Shown: positions 22,699 to 31,894, counted from the first letter of the stretch. The stretch: 34,645 nt of DNA from Chitinivibrionales bacterium (GCA_028278335.1 JANQEN010000045.1:1-34645), one strand, 5' to 3'. The notes: a model not told the origin generated them from the letters alone. Made by a program: numbers and translations.

Positions 22699-25212
22699 CT
22701 ATGTATAATCTAGTCTCTTATCAATAACACCAATGGGTAAAAGGTTATTGAAGAGGTTGGAAACCAAGGCTTCGTTCACCTCTTTAGTACGCTGTTTGAT
22801 ATTTTGAGGAAGGTTGTTAAGTCCAAGATGCTTTTCAATAATTTTTCGCAGCTCAACCAGGGAGAGATGAGAGATGAGTTCTTCAACCAATGCTTGATAG
22901 TGGAGAAAAAAGTCACTTCCCTTTAGATCCTTCCAAATGTCATCAAGTTGATTGTCGTAACTATTATCCTTTAAGCAACGATTGATCTCTTGTACCGAGT
23001 CATTGTTAGGTACCGGAAGTAATGACTCCGATAGAATGGAAACAAACTCCTGTGGCGTCATTTTAACATCACTAAAAAGTTCATGGGCAAGAAGTCTCTC
23101 TTTTTTATGGGTCTCCTCTGCTCGTTTAATTGCCTGATCGTACAACTCGTCATCGACTCTTTTCTTAATGTCCGCTGTGTAGGTACCTGAGATAATGTGC
23201 TCTAAATCTCGATTTCTTTCACAGGTGAGTCCCATATGAGCACCGGTTTCGTGGATCATGACTTTGGCTAGTCGATGCACCAAAGCCTTAATAAGGGAGA
23301 TGTTTTCCTTGTCAAGCTTTTTAGTGGTAATCAGTTCACTGAGTTCTTTGCCAGTCTCTCGGTGAATGTGTTGAATATTTTCAAATATTTTTGAATCGGA
23401 ATCGGAAAGAATAAGATACACACTTCCATCATTATAACCACCGGCATGCCCCTTAATTTGATTGATCTCAACAAGGCGCTCATAGGAGCGTGTCGTATCC
23501 AAGGAGGCGGTCAAAACCGGTTTGATGATAATGATAATTCTATCTCGCCGGGTAAACTCATCAATATGACGGCTGATTTCTGCATGGGTTCCATCGGTTT
23601 CACTCACTGAGAGTTTTTCTGCGATATAGGCGGTAATAAGAGAGATCAATCCACTGGAATCTTTATTAAAGGAGACCTGCTCCTTTGCAAAGTCAGTCTC
23701 TGTTCCCTTTCGTGAAAAGCCACACCCCTCAACAAGAAGTTTTTCTATGCAGTAATCAATAATCCTCTGATGTTTTTCATCGGTAATAGGGTAGCTAAAG
23801 TTCTCTGAAAATATTGCTAAAGCCTCCTGCTTTTTCTCTGTTACTTCCGCTTGTGAGGCACTAATGTTATGCTCTAAATTTTTTATAATTTGAGTAATTT
23901 TATCAAAATCAAAATAGGTTGATGGAAGGTCCGGGGTAAAAAGACGGTCCATTTTCGCAACAATACCACAGGCATCACTAAAGCGCGCTTCAAGATACTC
24001 CAACTCGTCAAGTTTTTCTTGATCAATGCCTTGCTCTGCGGGAATATGCTTCAATTTTCCTAAAGCCGATACATAGCGGTCGCGTTCTTTCCTTAGCACA
24101 TTGGTAATAAAGGCTTCTAAGTAAATAACCTCTTTAGCAATTTCTAAAAGGTCACTATGTAGGGTTGATAGAATGGTCTTGAGATTGCCATCCTGCACAT
24201 GAGATTGTGATTCATGGAGGGTGTGCATAAATTTCCACACCTTATTCAGGGTGTTCTTGAGTTCATTGAGTTCTTTAAGAAACTCCTTTTGAGAAAAGCC
24301 ACTAATAACATTGAGCACATAGTTTTCGTAGCGGTCTATAGTCTCGCGAGCCCGATTAACATACCCCTCTCCCTGTTTCCAGATTAAATTATAGTCCACA
24401 GCTCTATCAGCGACCTCTAAAACAGGGAGGCTCATCTCCATCTCCTTTAATTCCTCTGCCTGGGACTTACTTTTCTCCTTGTTAAAGTAACCGGTAATAA
24501 CAAGATTGGACAGTATCGGTGAGAAGCGACGTTCGTGTTCTAAGCGAAAACGAGCATAGTTTTTATGCAGCTCAGTTTTATCACCTTTTAGAATATATAC
24601 GTGTCTTTTAAAGGAATAGAGCTTTAAGAGGTCGGTCTTTTTAACTTCTCCTATGGAAAAATCAATAAAGAGAACCGGTTTTGAATAGAAGAGTGCTCGA
24701 AGATTGTTAAAGAAGAATCGGGGAAGGAAAATAACCGCAAATTGATGATTCGATGAAAAGGCTGCCTTAACTTCAACCCCCATCATCTCTAAAATAAAGA
24801 TGCCCAACTGAGCTATACCAGCTTTAATAGCGGGAACCCGGAAATAGTCATTCATGTCAGCAAGGATATCCTCACTGTCAATATTATGGAGATTGATAAG
24901 GTTTTTAACAAGCGGATGTGGAGTCTTAACATCAAGATAGCTTTCATTGTTAAGAAAGGTGACTAGTTTGTTGGCAGCACTCTCGATTTCACGATGATTT
25001 TTTATGTGAATACTATCAGTAAAGTCTTGGCTAATTAGTCCAAAGTTTTCATGAACAAAGAGTGTGTTCAACTCTTTTAGTACATTCTGTCCAAATGGGG
25101 TATTTCGTAATGCGTCGTAGGAGTAGTTAAATTTTTCAAGAATGGTGCGGGCGCGAATAAGCGTTTTTAAGGATGCCTTTTGCAGGGATTTTTTGTCGAA
25201 GGATATTGGCAT
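22699..25212 (-). CDS. Large hypothetical protein with HETGAH motif
   Basis: This 837-residue protein has no signal peptide or clear membrane segment. Residues 1-260 are mixed alpha/beta (including FFFNNLRALFYSKPVLFIDF). Residues about 280-480 are long, charged helices, probably coiled coil. A C-terminal part (about 540-710) holds RDRIIIIIKPVLTASLDTTR, GGYNDGSVYLILSDSDSKIF and ALVHRLAKVMIHETGAHMGL. His654-Glu-Thr-Gly-Ala-His659 has the HExxxH spacing seen in the putative metallopeptidase motifs of some large polyvalent proteins, rather than the classic HExxH. The last 130 residues are helical. I do not recognise the whole protein; a protease-like role for the C-terminal part is a guess. It is single-gene and convergent with the hypothetical gene at 21652. 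Confidence 0.75.
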   Translation of the reverse strand: MPISFDKKSLQKASLKTLIRARTILEKFNYSYDALRNTPFGQNVLKELNTLFVHENFGLISQDFTDSIHIKNHREIESAANKLVTFLNNESYLDVKTPHPLVKNLINLHNIDSEDILADMNDYFRVPAIKAGIAQLGIFILEMMGVEVKAAFSSNHQFAVIFLPRFFFNNLRALFYSKPVLFIDFSIGEVKKTDLLKLYSFKRHVYILKGDKTELHKNYARFRLEHERRFSPILSNLVITGYFNKEKSKSQAEELKEMEMSLPVLEVADRAVDYNLIWKQGEGYVNRARETIDRYENYVLNVISGFSQKEFLKELNELKNTLNKVWKFMHTLHESQSHVQDGNLKTILSTLHSDLLEIAKEVIYLEAFITNVLRKERDRYVSALGKLKHIPAEQGIDQEKLDELEYLEARFSDACGIVAKMDRLFTPDLPSTYFDFDKITQIIKNLEHNISASQAEVTEKKQEALAIFSENFSYPITDEKHQRIIDYCIEKLLVEGCGFSRKGTETDFAKEQVSFNKDSSGLISLITAYIAEKLSVSETDGTHAEISRHIDEFTRRDRIIIIIKPVLTASLDTTRSYERLVEINQIKGHAGGYNDGSVYLILSDSDSKIFENIQHIHRETGKELSELITTKKLDKENISLIKALVHRLAKVMIHETGAHMGLTCERNRDLEHIISGTYTADIKKRVDDELYDQAIKRAEETHKKERLLAHELFSDVKMTPQEFVSILSESLLPVPNNDSVQEINRCLKDNSYDNQLDDIWKDLKGSDFFLHYQALVEELISHLSLVELRKIIEKHLGLNNLPQNIKQRTKEVNEALVSNLFNNLLPIGVIDKRLDYT

Positions 25213-25647
25213 GGTTTAAAATCTTTTTGTATTGGTAGAGTTGTTTTATCCGCTTAAATCCTAAGAGTTTTTTAAAGATTATTAGGAAGGGGCTCTCCGC
25301 CCCTTAGACCCGGCAAGGAAAATACTTATTATATCCCCCTCCGCCGTTGGCGTGTCCCCCAGGGGACAAAGACCTTAATCAAAATAGGAGAGAAAAACAT
25401 TGAAACCTACTTTGCATACCTTAAAATAATTATTACATGTATTATTGCAGAGAACAAGTCTTCAGTGATTTAAATTAGACTTCATCTGCATTTTCGGGGT
25501 TTAAGAGGTAAACATATATATTATTATTGTGCAGTTTTATTGAATTAATAGAGTAGTAAAAATCCAATAAGGAAAAAAATTAGTGATAGCCAATAAGTGC
25601 TATTGGCACTTTGTCAGGTTAAACCAATTTATATAAATCGAGGGATT
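25213..25647. other. Intergenic region with GC-rich repeat block
   Basis: This lies between two divergent genes and should contain both promoters. At 25286-25376 a GC-rich stretch (GAAGGGGCTCTCCGCCCCTT, then TCCCCCTCCGCCGTTGGCGT and CCCCCAGGGGAC) contains two small hairpins and looks like an interspersed repeat. GAGGGA at 25640-25645 is the ribosome-binding site of the following gene. Confidence 0.55.
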
Positions 25648-27231
25648 ATGAAGCAGGTCATATTTGTTTTAATAGTGTTAACTGGTGTGTTTGGTCAGAG
25701 TTATTATAGAGACTACCCGTTTTTGGTGCAAAGAATCAATCGAGCTGGTACATTTAGCAATATTGATCAGTATAATACCTGGGATCATGATCAAAACCCG
25801 TTGGGGATTTTTGAGGTTGCAAAAAAAACACTGGCTGTAAATGTTGGTTTTCAGCGGATTGGCTGGAAAAACAGTGATAATGATGATTCAACAGTTTCAG
25901 CTGTAAGCACGCAGCTTCCTCTGATTCAGGTGGGGGTTCCTGATAAAATGTATCTCTCCTGTTATTATTCTATAAGTCCCTTGTCTTTGGAGGAGAAGGG
26001 GCAAACTATCGCTATGCCGCAAAATCGATTTGGTTTGATGGTTGTAGGACAGATGTTAGAAGGTATGATAAAGATGGGAATTATTGGGCGTGGCTTTCAT
26101 GCCCAGGAGAAATGGGATGTCAACAGCAATAAACGTATTTTTATGGGAGCCAACAATGTGGGAGCAGCCTTGGGATTTCAACCTCATGAGTATCTAATTT
26201 TTAATGTACAGGCCTCGGCTTCAGGATATGTCGATTCCTTATATGTTGATAATGATCAAGGGCTTCCTGAGGAGCGATTTGCCTGGCTTGAACTTCCCCG
26301 TATTAATGTAGCCTTTGATTTTGGTGGTGAAGAACTTCCCTTTGCAACCAATTTTAGCTACTGCTATGCAAAGAATAATTTTGTTTATACTGGTAAAGAT
26401 CGCACTGGTGATCCACTCTTTGGCCCTTATTATAGTCGTACATGGAATGATTCTGCTCTATCCAGCTACAATGACGGAGGAGACGCAGATCCCTTGGTTA
26501 ATGATAGTATTGCCTGGCATTGGCAGGCACTCTATTCCCAAGAGTTAGCCAATGATTTTCGAATCGATCCTGCAATTACCTTTGGATATATGCATATGAA
26601 ATCCCGTCATATGCGTCCCAATGAAGATAACCATCCTCGAAGATATGACAAGGAGAATAATGGCTGGGAGTGGGAAACCAAATCCTTTAGCTTTGGGCTG
26701 GGAACAACCTTTTGGGCAAAGGAGATACTTGGCATCTGGTTTGAATATGAAAGATCCTCTTTACAACTCGATATTACCGGGGATAGCCTGAGTGATTTCT
26801 CCTCACCAGAAAAAGTTGGTTATAATCATGTTGGATTTGGTACGACATTCAATGTCCATGAACTTCCCAAACTAAGCTTTCCAGACAATTTGAACCTTTC
26901 TGTCTATTTTTCTATGAATATCCTTTCAGAGAATGAGTTGACAGCCAAGTATAATGTAAAAGAATTTAGTCATCTCTATCCACTGTACAATCCTGAAACA
27001 GTAGGCGATATCTCTGATCTCAATGTTGAACTGAACCGCTACCAACCATGGAAACAATTTGAAAAGGAAGTAAAGAGTGTGAACACCCTATTTGGTATAA
27101 CGACCTCTCTTTTAGAGAACACCATTGAAGCAGATGTTTTTATGGGGATAGCAAGAAGGAAGTATACAAAGGGGGACGGTGATGCAATGAAGGGTTTTGG
27201 TTTTGGGGTTAATTTTATTTACAATAGATAA
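25648..27231 (+). CDS. Exported beta-rich protein, possible outer membrane barrel
   Basis: 527 residues from ATG 25648, which has GAGGGA just upstream and gives a standard signal peptide (MKQVIFVLIVLTGVFG, cut before QSYY). An upstream TTG-type start at 25597 would bury the signal peptide and is rejected. The mature protein is rich in alternating hydrophobic/aromatic strands such as NRFGLMVVGQMLEGMIKMGI, FSFGLGTTFWAKEILGIWFE and NHVGFGTTFNV, and ends with FGFGVNFIYNR. A C-terminal aromatic-rich strand of this sort is typical of outer membrane beta-barrels. No family is recognised. A long palindrome follows the gene at 27263-27404. Confidence 0.78.
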   Translation: MKQVIFVLIVLTGVFGQSYYRDYPFLVQRINRAGTFSNIDQYNTWDHDQNPLGIFEVAKKTLAVNVGFQRIGWKNSDNDDSTVSAVSTQLPLIQVGVPDKMYLSCYYSISPLSLEEKGQTIAMPQNRFGLMVVGQMLEGMIKMGIIGRGFHAQEKWDVNSNKRIFMGANNVGAALGFQPHEYLIFNVQASASGYVDSLYVDNDQGLPEERFAWLELPRINVAFDFGGEELPFATNFSYCYAKNNFVYTGKDRTGDPLFGPYYSRTWNDSALSSYNDGGDADPLVNDSIAWHWQALYSQELANDFRIDPAITFGYMHMKSRHMRPNEDNHPRRYDKENNGWEWETKSFSFGLGTTFWAKEILGIWFEYERSSLQLDITGDSLSDFSSPEKVGYNHVGFGTTFNVHELPKLSFPDNLNLSVYFSMNILSENELTAKYNVKEFSHLYPLYNPETVGDISDLNVELNRYQPWKQFEKEVKSVNTLFGITTSLLENTIEADVFMGIARRKYTKGDGDAMKGFGFGVNFIYNR

Positions 27232-27262
27232 TGGAAACTTAGCAATTGGAAAAGATCCTTTC

Positions 27263-27404
27263 GGGGGGAAATTCCCCCCACTGCAAGCTTCCTTCGCGCT
27301 TGTTAACTGTTTGCATCCACAAAACCAGTTTCACCTGTTCGGTGAACCTGCTTTTATGGGCAAACAGATAACAAAAGCTCTCAGGTGATCTTGCAGATTC
27401 CCCC
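27263..27404. repeat. Long imperfect palindrome (foldback element)
   Basis: The outer arms GGGGGGAA...CTGCAAG and CTTGCAGATTCCCCC face each other. The inner arms starting GTTAACTGTTTGC (27302-27314) and ending GCAAACAGATAAC (27360-27372) pair with one mismatch, and the pairing continues to TTCACC-TGTTC-GGTGAA at the centre. It lies between convergent genes and may end transcription from both sides or be a small non-autonomous mobile element. Confidence 0.8.
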
Positions 27405-27480
27405 TTATTCATTATACATCAAATCATATGACATAGCTTTTAAACGTGCGCATCTCAGTTCCTAATAAATTGGGATACTT

Positions 27481-28422
27481 CTAGAAAGTATAACAACCTC
27501 CATCAGTGGCGATTTCTATGTTGCAGCCAGAGGGGGGATTAAACTTGTTAATTTCTCGCTGCCAGGTTATATCATCGGGGATGATGTCAAAGTATCCCTG
27601 CTCCCAATCTTCATAGCCACTAATATGGTAGAGGATCACTGTGCTGGTTTTTTGACCAGTGAACCAGGTGTTAATAAGGGCCGTATTTTTTTCCCAATTG
27701 GTATGATGGGTGCCTGTCGAATAGAGGGTGTTGGTTTCCAAAAGCAAAACATCAGGATCTTTTAGGTCTGGATGGTTAATGATTGCCTTGTCCATTGATT
27801 CAAAGTCACCGGATATAACAATGGTATACTCATGGTCTGTTCCAAGCTTAATAATATAAAGACAGGAGCCCGGTCCATGGGAAGAGTGGGAAACCGGCAA
27901 TGCCTTGATTGCCAAGGGAGGTTTGCTGTCTAAAGGAGAAACGAATTCAGTTTGATTTGTCGCTATGGATTCCTTTCCAGTGAATAAATACCATGCATCA
28001 TAGGCAGGAAACGGTGTCCATGCTACAGAATCAAGGTAGGGATATCGTTTTTTTAGACCATATTTTTCATGGTGTATGCATTCCTCAGTGCCAACAATCG
28101 GAAAGGGAGGATATTGGGATTTACCCTGCTTCAATCGTGATTGAGCATAGTTGTATCCCCGTTTTCTACTAAAAATCAATTTGTCAAGGTCTGAAAGATG
28201 ATCATTATGAGGATGGGTGATTAACAAAAGGTCTGGTGGTGTCGCCTTTGCATTGATCATTTTTTCTGTGCAGGGTGCACCTGCATCAATAAGAATATGT
28301 AAATCCTTAAAAAATATGGAGAGAGCTGTTTGATCACGCTGTGGTCGTTTTAATGCTTCTGGGTTACCAAGTTCTCTGCCAAAGGCTGCACCACTTCCCC
28401 AAACACGAATTTGATTCTCCAT
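27481..28422 (-). CDS. MBL-fold metallo-hydrolase
   Basis: In this 313-residue protein the metallo-beta-lactamase-fold motif is seen as LLLITHPHNDHLSDLD, giving the metal ligands His70, His72, Asp74 and His75. ILIDAGAP precedes it. VSHSSHGPGSCLYII, TIVISGDFESMD and VILYHISGYEDWEQG supply the later His and Asp ligands. The overall order resembles PqqB/lactonase-like or RNase Z-like hydrolases, but the substrate is not clear. It begins 7 bases after the stop of the CgeB-like glycosyltransferase gene and is probably co-transcribed with it. Confidence 0.88.
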   Translation of the reverse strand: MENQIRVWGSGAAFGRELGNPEALKRPQRDQTALSIFFKDLHILIDAGAPCTEKMINAKATPPDLLLITHPHNDHLSDLDKLIFSRKRGYNYAQSRLKQGKSQYPPFPIVGTEECIHHEKYGLKKRYPYLDSVAWTPFPAYDAWYLFTGKESIATNQTEFVSPLDSKPPLAIKALPVSHSSHGPGSCLYIIKLGTDHEYTIVISGDFESMDKAIINHPDLKDPDVLLLETNTLYSTGTHHTNWEKNTALINTWFTGQKTSTVILYHISGYEDWEQGYFDIIPDDITWQREINKFNPPSGCNIEIATDGGCYTF

Positions 28423-28429
28423 GAGGAGT

Positions 28430-29266
28430 TTAACCCTTTATTACTGCTTCTAAGAATTGCTGCATAGGATAGAGTCGTTTAAACTGTTCATAGCTTCTTT
28501 GACGGTACTGTTCTATTTCATCGGGATGCTCAAGGAATCTATAACAGGTTTCCATTATTTTTTCATAGGGTACCATACAGAGATCGACACCAGGATAGGG
28601 ATATAAAGGTGATTCCTCGGATATCACCGCACAGGCATTGTTTAGCAGATAGGAAATTCTAACAGCTTCAAAAATGTTGGTTGCATAATAGTGAATATTT
28701 AAAATGATTCTCGACCGAGCGATCAACTCATCTCTCTGTTGGCCATAGGCACCAAAAACAACTTTTAGGTTCGACCGTTTCTCTTCTAAAATTCTTTTAA
28801 GTATCTGTTGTCTTCTTGCATTGATGCTGCCGTAAAAAAGAATGTCTATGTCTCGACAGGAGCTGGTAGGAATCATTTCTAAGGCCCGATGATAGCCAAG
28901 AGGGAGATACTGTGCATTAATGCCTCTTTTTTCCAAGAATTGAATGTTTTGCTTTGAGTAATCCCAAACTACCGTGGCATTCTTCAAGACTCTCTCCATC
29001 AAAGGAGAGTACCACCCCTCTTTTTCACTCAACTGTTCAAGCTGATAAATGATATATTTTTTACCCCGCAGTTTTTCATCTGTTTGCAGTGTATTGGACC
29101 CTAAAACAATATTCATTTTATTGGCATCTAACTCATTGATAACAGAGTCGCAACTATATCCCAGGGAGCGCATAGAGCTAAAGAGTAATTTGGCAACCTC
29201 AAAAAAACAGGCTGCGTGAGGATTATTTTGCGGAGAGATTAGACAGATTTGATAGTCCATGGCCAT
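28430..29266 (-). CDS. CgeB-like glycosyltransferase-family protein
   Basis: This 278-residue protein has no signal peptide. Features include KKYIIYQLEQLSE, VWDYSKQNIQFLEKRGI with a following LPLGYH, DIDILFYGSINARRQQIL, RSRIILNIHYYATNIFEAVR and CAVISEESPLY. This order is that of the CgeB/GT1-like family, where the final ExxR-like block binds the sugar nucleotide. The acceptor is unknown. Starts at 29266 or 29260 (MAMDY or MDY) are both possible. It is divergent from trpR and followed closely by the MBL-fold gene. Confidence 0.8.
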   Translation of the reverse strand: MAMDYQICLISPQNNPHAACFFEVAKLLFSSMRSLGYSCDSVINELDANKMNIVLGSNTLQTDEKLRGKKYIIYQLEQLSEKEGWYSPLMERVLKNATVVWDYSKQNIQFLEKRGINAQYLPLGYHRALEMIPTSSCRDIDILFYGSINARRQQILKRILEEKRSNLKVVFGAYGQQRDELIARSRIILNIHYYATNIFEAVRISYLLNNACAVISEESPLYPYPGVDLCMVPYEKIMETCYRFLEHPDEIEQYRQRSYEQFKRLYPMQQFLEAVIKG

Positions 29267-29415
29267 TTCAATTCCAGAAGTTTTTCGTCTTTCAAAGGGA
29301 TCTTTCTATCAAATAAATAAAATATACCATTTCGATATACTGTCAATGGGAATCCTAAAAATAGAGAATAATGAGGGTTACCTCTGTTGTGAGAATGAAG
29401 GATTATATTATATTG

Positions 29416-29435
29416 CTGTAAGTTTCTTTTTACAG
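29416..29435. promoter_or_regulatory. Inverted repeat upstream of trpR, candidate operator
   Basis: CTGTAA (29416-29421) and TTACAG (29430-29435) form an inverted repeat 27 bases before the trpR start. TrpR-family repressors bind palindromic sites and often control their own genes, so this is a reasonable but untested operator. It does not match the E. coli trp operator (CTAG cores). Confidence 0.35.
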
Positions 29436-29461
29436 AAACAACCTAATTAAAGGCGACTGGA

Positions 29462-29773
29462 ATGACATTGAACGTTGACAAAGAGCTTATTAGGGTTTTT
29501 ACTGGTATAACCGATCCATCGGTAATGAAAGAGTTTTTCAACGAGATATTTACAGAGGCGGAACGAAAAGATTTAGCTCTTCGCTGGGAACTTATGCGCA
29601 TGCTGCAGGATAAAGTTCCTCAAAGAGAGATTGCTGCAACCTTGGGCATTAGCCTTTGTAAAATTACCCGAGGTGTCAAAGTATTGAAAAAGAAGAAATC
29701 TATGTGTAAACAGTTGCTCGAAAAATCGAGCAATGCATCTGATAATACTCATAAGACAGGAGAACAGTTATGA
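29462..29773 (+). CDS. trpR: TrpR-family (YerC/TrpR) transcriptional repressor
   Basis: This 103-residue protein has the size of Trp[21 protein letters not shown] is the dimer-forming helical part, and [20 protein letters not shown] followed by GVKVLK is the helix-turn-helix with the conserved ITRG motif that binds operator DNA in TrpR. In TrpR, tryptophan acts as co-repressor. The stop overlaps the next gene, trpB, by the four bases ATGA, so the repressor and the tryptophan synthase gene are co-translated, which fits autoregulation by tryptophan. YerC, a close relative, does not regulate trp genes in all bacteria, so the effector should be confirmed. Confidence 0.9.
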   Translation: MTLNVDKELIRVFTGITDPSVMKEFFNEIFTEAERKDLALRWELMRMLQDKVPQREIAATLGISLCKITRGVKVLKKKKSMCKQLLEKSSNASDNTHKTGEQL

Positions 29774-31161
29774 GTGTAAAAGTATTCCTCAATGAAGATG
29801 AAATACCACGACAGTGGTATAACCTTGCTCCAGATCTTCCCACACCACCACAACCACCCTTAAGCCCCGCTGATGGATCAGTGGTTCCACCGGAGGGATG
29901 GGCTAAAATATTTCCCATGAATCTGGTTGAACAGGAGTACAGCCAGGAACGGTGGATCGATATTCCTGAGGAAGTTTTACAGCTTCTCTATCGCTGGCGC
30001 CCAAGTCCTCTGAAACGGGCAACCTTTCTTGAAAAGGCCTTGGATACGCCTGCAAAAATCTACTACAAAGATGAAAGCGTTTCTCCTCCAGGAAGCCATA
30101 AGCCAAACACCGCGGTTGCACAGGCCTGGTATAATAAACAGTTTGGTACTAAAGTGTTGACAACCGAGACTGGTGCAGGACAATGGGGAAGTGCTCTAGG
30201 GTTTGCCACCTCCTTGGTTGGCCTTGAGTGTAAAGTCTATATGGTGCGGATCAGCTTTGATCAAAAGCCTTTTAGAAAGATAATGATGCAAACCTGGGGT
30301 GCCAATTGTGTAGCAAGCCCCAGTAATGAAACCGCCAGCGGTCGCTCCTTTTTAGAGAAGTTTCCTGATACACCGGGAAGTTTAGGAATGGCAATCAGTG
30401 AGGCTATTGAGGCTGCTGTTGCTGATGATAAAGGAACAACTAAGTATTCCATTGGAAGTTGTTTGAATCATGTGCTGCTGCATCAAACTATTATTGGTTT
30501 AGAGGCAAAGAAGCAGCTACAAAAGGTTGGTATTGATAAACCAGATGTCGTTATTGGCTGTGCTGGTGGTGGTAGTAATTTTGCCGGTCTTGCCTTTCCC
30601 TTTGTCTATGACAAAATAAACGGCGCTGATATTGAGATTATTCCTGTAGAACCTGCTTCATGCCCGACCATGACCCGCGGTATCTTTGCCTATGATTTTG
30701 GTGACACCGCAGGAACTACACCGCTGGCACCAATGCATACATTGGGTCATAGCTTTGTACCACCACCGATTCATGCTGGTGGACTTCGCTATCACGGTAT
30801 GGCTCCCTTAGTCAGCCAGGCTGCAGTTGAAGGACTCTTGAGCCCTCGTAACATTCATCAGTTAGAGTGTTACGGCTCTGCTGTACAATGGGCTCGTACT
30901 GAGGGTATGATCCCTGCGCCAGAGACAAGTCATGCGGTGGCTGCAGTGATCCAAGAGGCTAAACGAGCAAAGGAAGAAGGAAAGGAAAAGGTCATACTCT
31001 TTAATATGAGTGGTCATGGCCTTATGGATCTTTCTGGTTACCAGCATTTCTTTGATGACAAGTTGCGTGATTTTGCCTATCCTCAGGAAGATATTGATAA
31101 GGCAGAAGCAGAGCTTTCTAACCATCCCAAACCAAGCACTGAAAAAACTGGCAAATGGTAA
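29770..31161 (+). CDS. trpB: Tryptophan synthase beta chain-like protein, TrpB2 type
   Basis: This is a PLP enzyme making tryptophan from indole and serine. At 463 residues with an extended N-terminus ([20 protein letters not shown]) it fits the TrpB2 group, not the roughly 400-residue TrpB1 that pairs with TrpA. The PLP Lys is Lys111 in [27 protein letters not shown] holds the catalytic Glu, and [18 protein letters not shown] is the phosphate-binding loop. [15 protein letters not shown] and [16 protein letters not shown] complete the family motifs. No trpA lies nearby, consistent with TrpB2 enzymes that act on free indole. It is translationally coupled to trpR. Confidence 0.96.
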   Translation: MSVKVFLNEDEIPRQWYNLAPDLPTPPQPPLSPADGSVVPPEGWAKIFPMNLVEQEYSQERWIDIPEEVLQLLYRWRPSPLKRATFLEKALDTPAKIYYKDESVSPPGSHKPNTAVAQAWYNKQFGTKVLTTETGAGQWGSALGFATSLVGLECKVYMVRISFDQKPFRKIMMQTWGANCVASPSNETASGRSFLEKFPDTPGSLGMAISEAIEAAVADDKGTTKYSIGSCLNHVLLHQTIIGLEAKKQLQKVGIDKPDVVIGCAGGGSNFAGLAFPFVYDKINGADIEIIPVEPASCPTMTRGIFAYDFGDTAGTTPLAPMHTLGHSFVPPPIHAGGLRYHGMAPLVSQAAVEGLLSPRNIHQLECYGSAVQWARTEGMIPAPETSHAVAAVIQEAKRAKEEGKEKVILFNMSGHGLMDLSGYQHFFDDKLRDFAYPQEDIDKAEAELSNHPKPSTEKTGKW

Positions 31162-31174
31162 CATTGAAATAATT

Positions 31175-31202
31175 GGAGGAGTAGATGAATATCTACTCCT
31201 CT
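31175..31202 (+). terminator. Hairpin between trpB and the Cys-rich gene
   Basis: AGGAGTAGAT (31177-31186), loop GAAT, then ATCTACTCCT (31191-31200): a perfect 10-bp stem extended by one G-C and one G-T pair. The next bases are CTTTACATTC, not a T-run, so it may be an attenuating or mRNA-processing hairpin rather than a full terminator. Confidence 0.55.
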
Positions 31203-31222
31203 TTACATTCAAGGGGAGTATC

Positions 31223-31495
31223 ATGAGAAGTGACTATGACCATAAAACCCGACGATGCCCCAAATTAGGCCATGACATCACCTTTTCCTATTGCCGTGCT
31301 CCCGGCACAACCATTCCATGCTCAATGATCCGTACCTGTTGGTGGGAGTCATTTGATGTTGCCTCCTATCTTAAAGAGCATTGTTCTGAGCAGGATATAA
31401 AAGAACTGGGTAGACCGGCAAAGATGAAGAGTCAGTCCTTAATCGAGATCATGGCAGAGGTAGAATCTCGAATTAAGAAAAGTAAAAGCTCTTAG
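31223..31495 (+). CDS. Small Cys-rich protein, possible metal-binding
   Basis: 90 residues from ATG 31223, supported by AGGGGAG 5 bases upstream. A longer frame from 31010 runs inside trpB and is rejected. The N-terminal half holds RRCPKLGHDITFSYCRAPG followed by PCSMIRTCWW, four Cys and one His spaced like a zinc or iron-sulphur site. The C-terminal half is helical and charged (AKMKSQSLIEIMAEVESRI). From memory similar small proteins occur next to varied genes in Deltaproteobacteria and relatives, with no known function. It follows trpB with a hairpin in the 61-base gap. Confidence 0.75.
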   Translation: MRSDYDHKTRRCPKLGHDITFSYCRAPGTTIPCSMIRTCWWESFDVASYLKEHCSEQDIKELGRPAKMKSQSLIEIMAEVESRIKKSKSS

Positions 31496-31571
31496 ACACA
31501 CTGATTTTATTTTTTTTAATAGGCTCCATTAATCATCACTAACCCCACCTCTGTGGATCCTTATACTTCTG

Positions 31572-31757
31572 CAATCACTTTAACCCAGATTATGCAATAG
31601 GAAGCAGCGCAGAAGTACAATCCTATGCTCATTAAGACTTTCAGGTTTTTCGGCCATATCACCTTGTAGATATGCCCTTCAAAACCTTCAAGTCTTACTA
31701 AATCATAATCTTGCACTTCTGCATCAACTCCTACAGCATATTCTGGGTTTAATCACC
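31572..31757. mobile_element. Foldback (MITE-like) element
   Basis: The left half from about 31572 to 31660 is an imperfect reverse complement of the right half from about 31669 to 31757. AACCCAGATTATGC (31582-31595) faces GCATATTCTGGGTT (31736-31749). GCAGAAGT (31609-31616) faces ACTTCTGC (31715-31722). The centre is GGCCATATC, 8 bases, GATATGCCC. There is no coding sequence inside. This is the shape of a small non-autonomous inverted-repeat element. Confidence 0.75.
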
Positions 31758-31894
31758 CTCATTTTAGATCAAAGGTTTCAGAGAATTTACTTTTTTGTTA
31801 AGGGCTGTCCAATTATTTTATAGAGATAATGATGGGTTAAGAAAAATTATTGCGTGATCTTTAATAAGATGCGGTTGTACAGTATTTAGACGGT

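Noticed and set aside
27197..27388. A 63-residue plus-strand frame after the barrel-like gene
   Set aside because: It overlaps the gene end and then the long palindrome; its composition is that of the palindrome.
29259..29450. A 63-residue plus-strand frame between the glycosyltransferase gene and trpR
   Set aside because: It overlaps the start of the divergent gene, has no ribosome-binding site and no recognisable sequence; the region is better explained as a promoter region.
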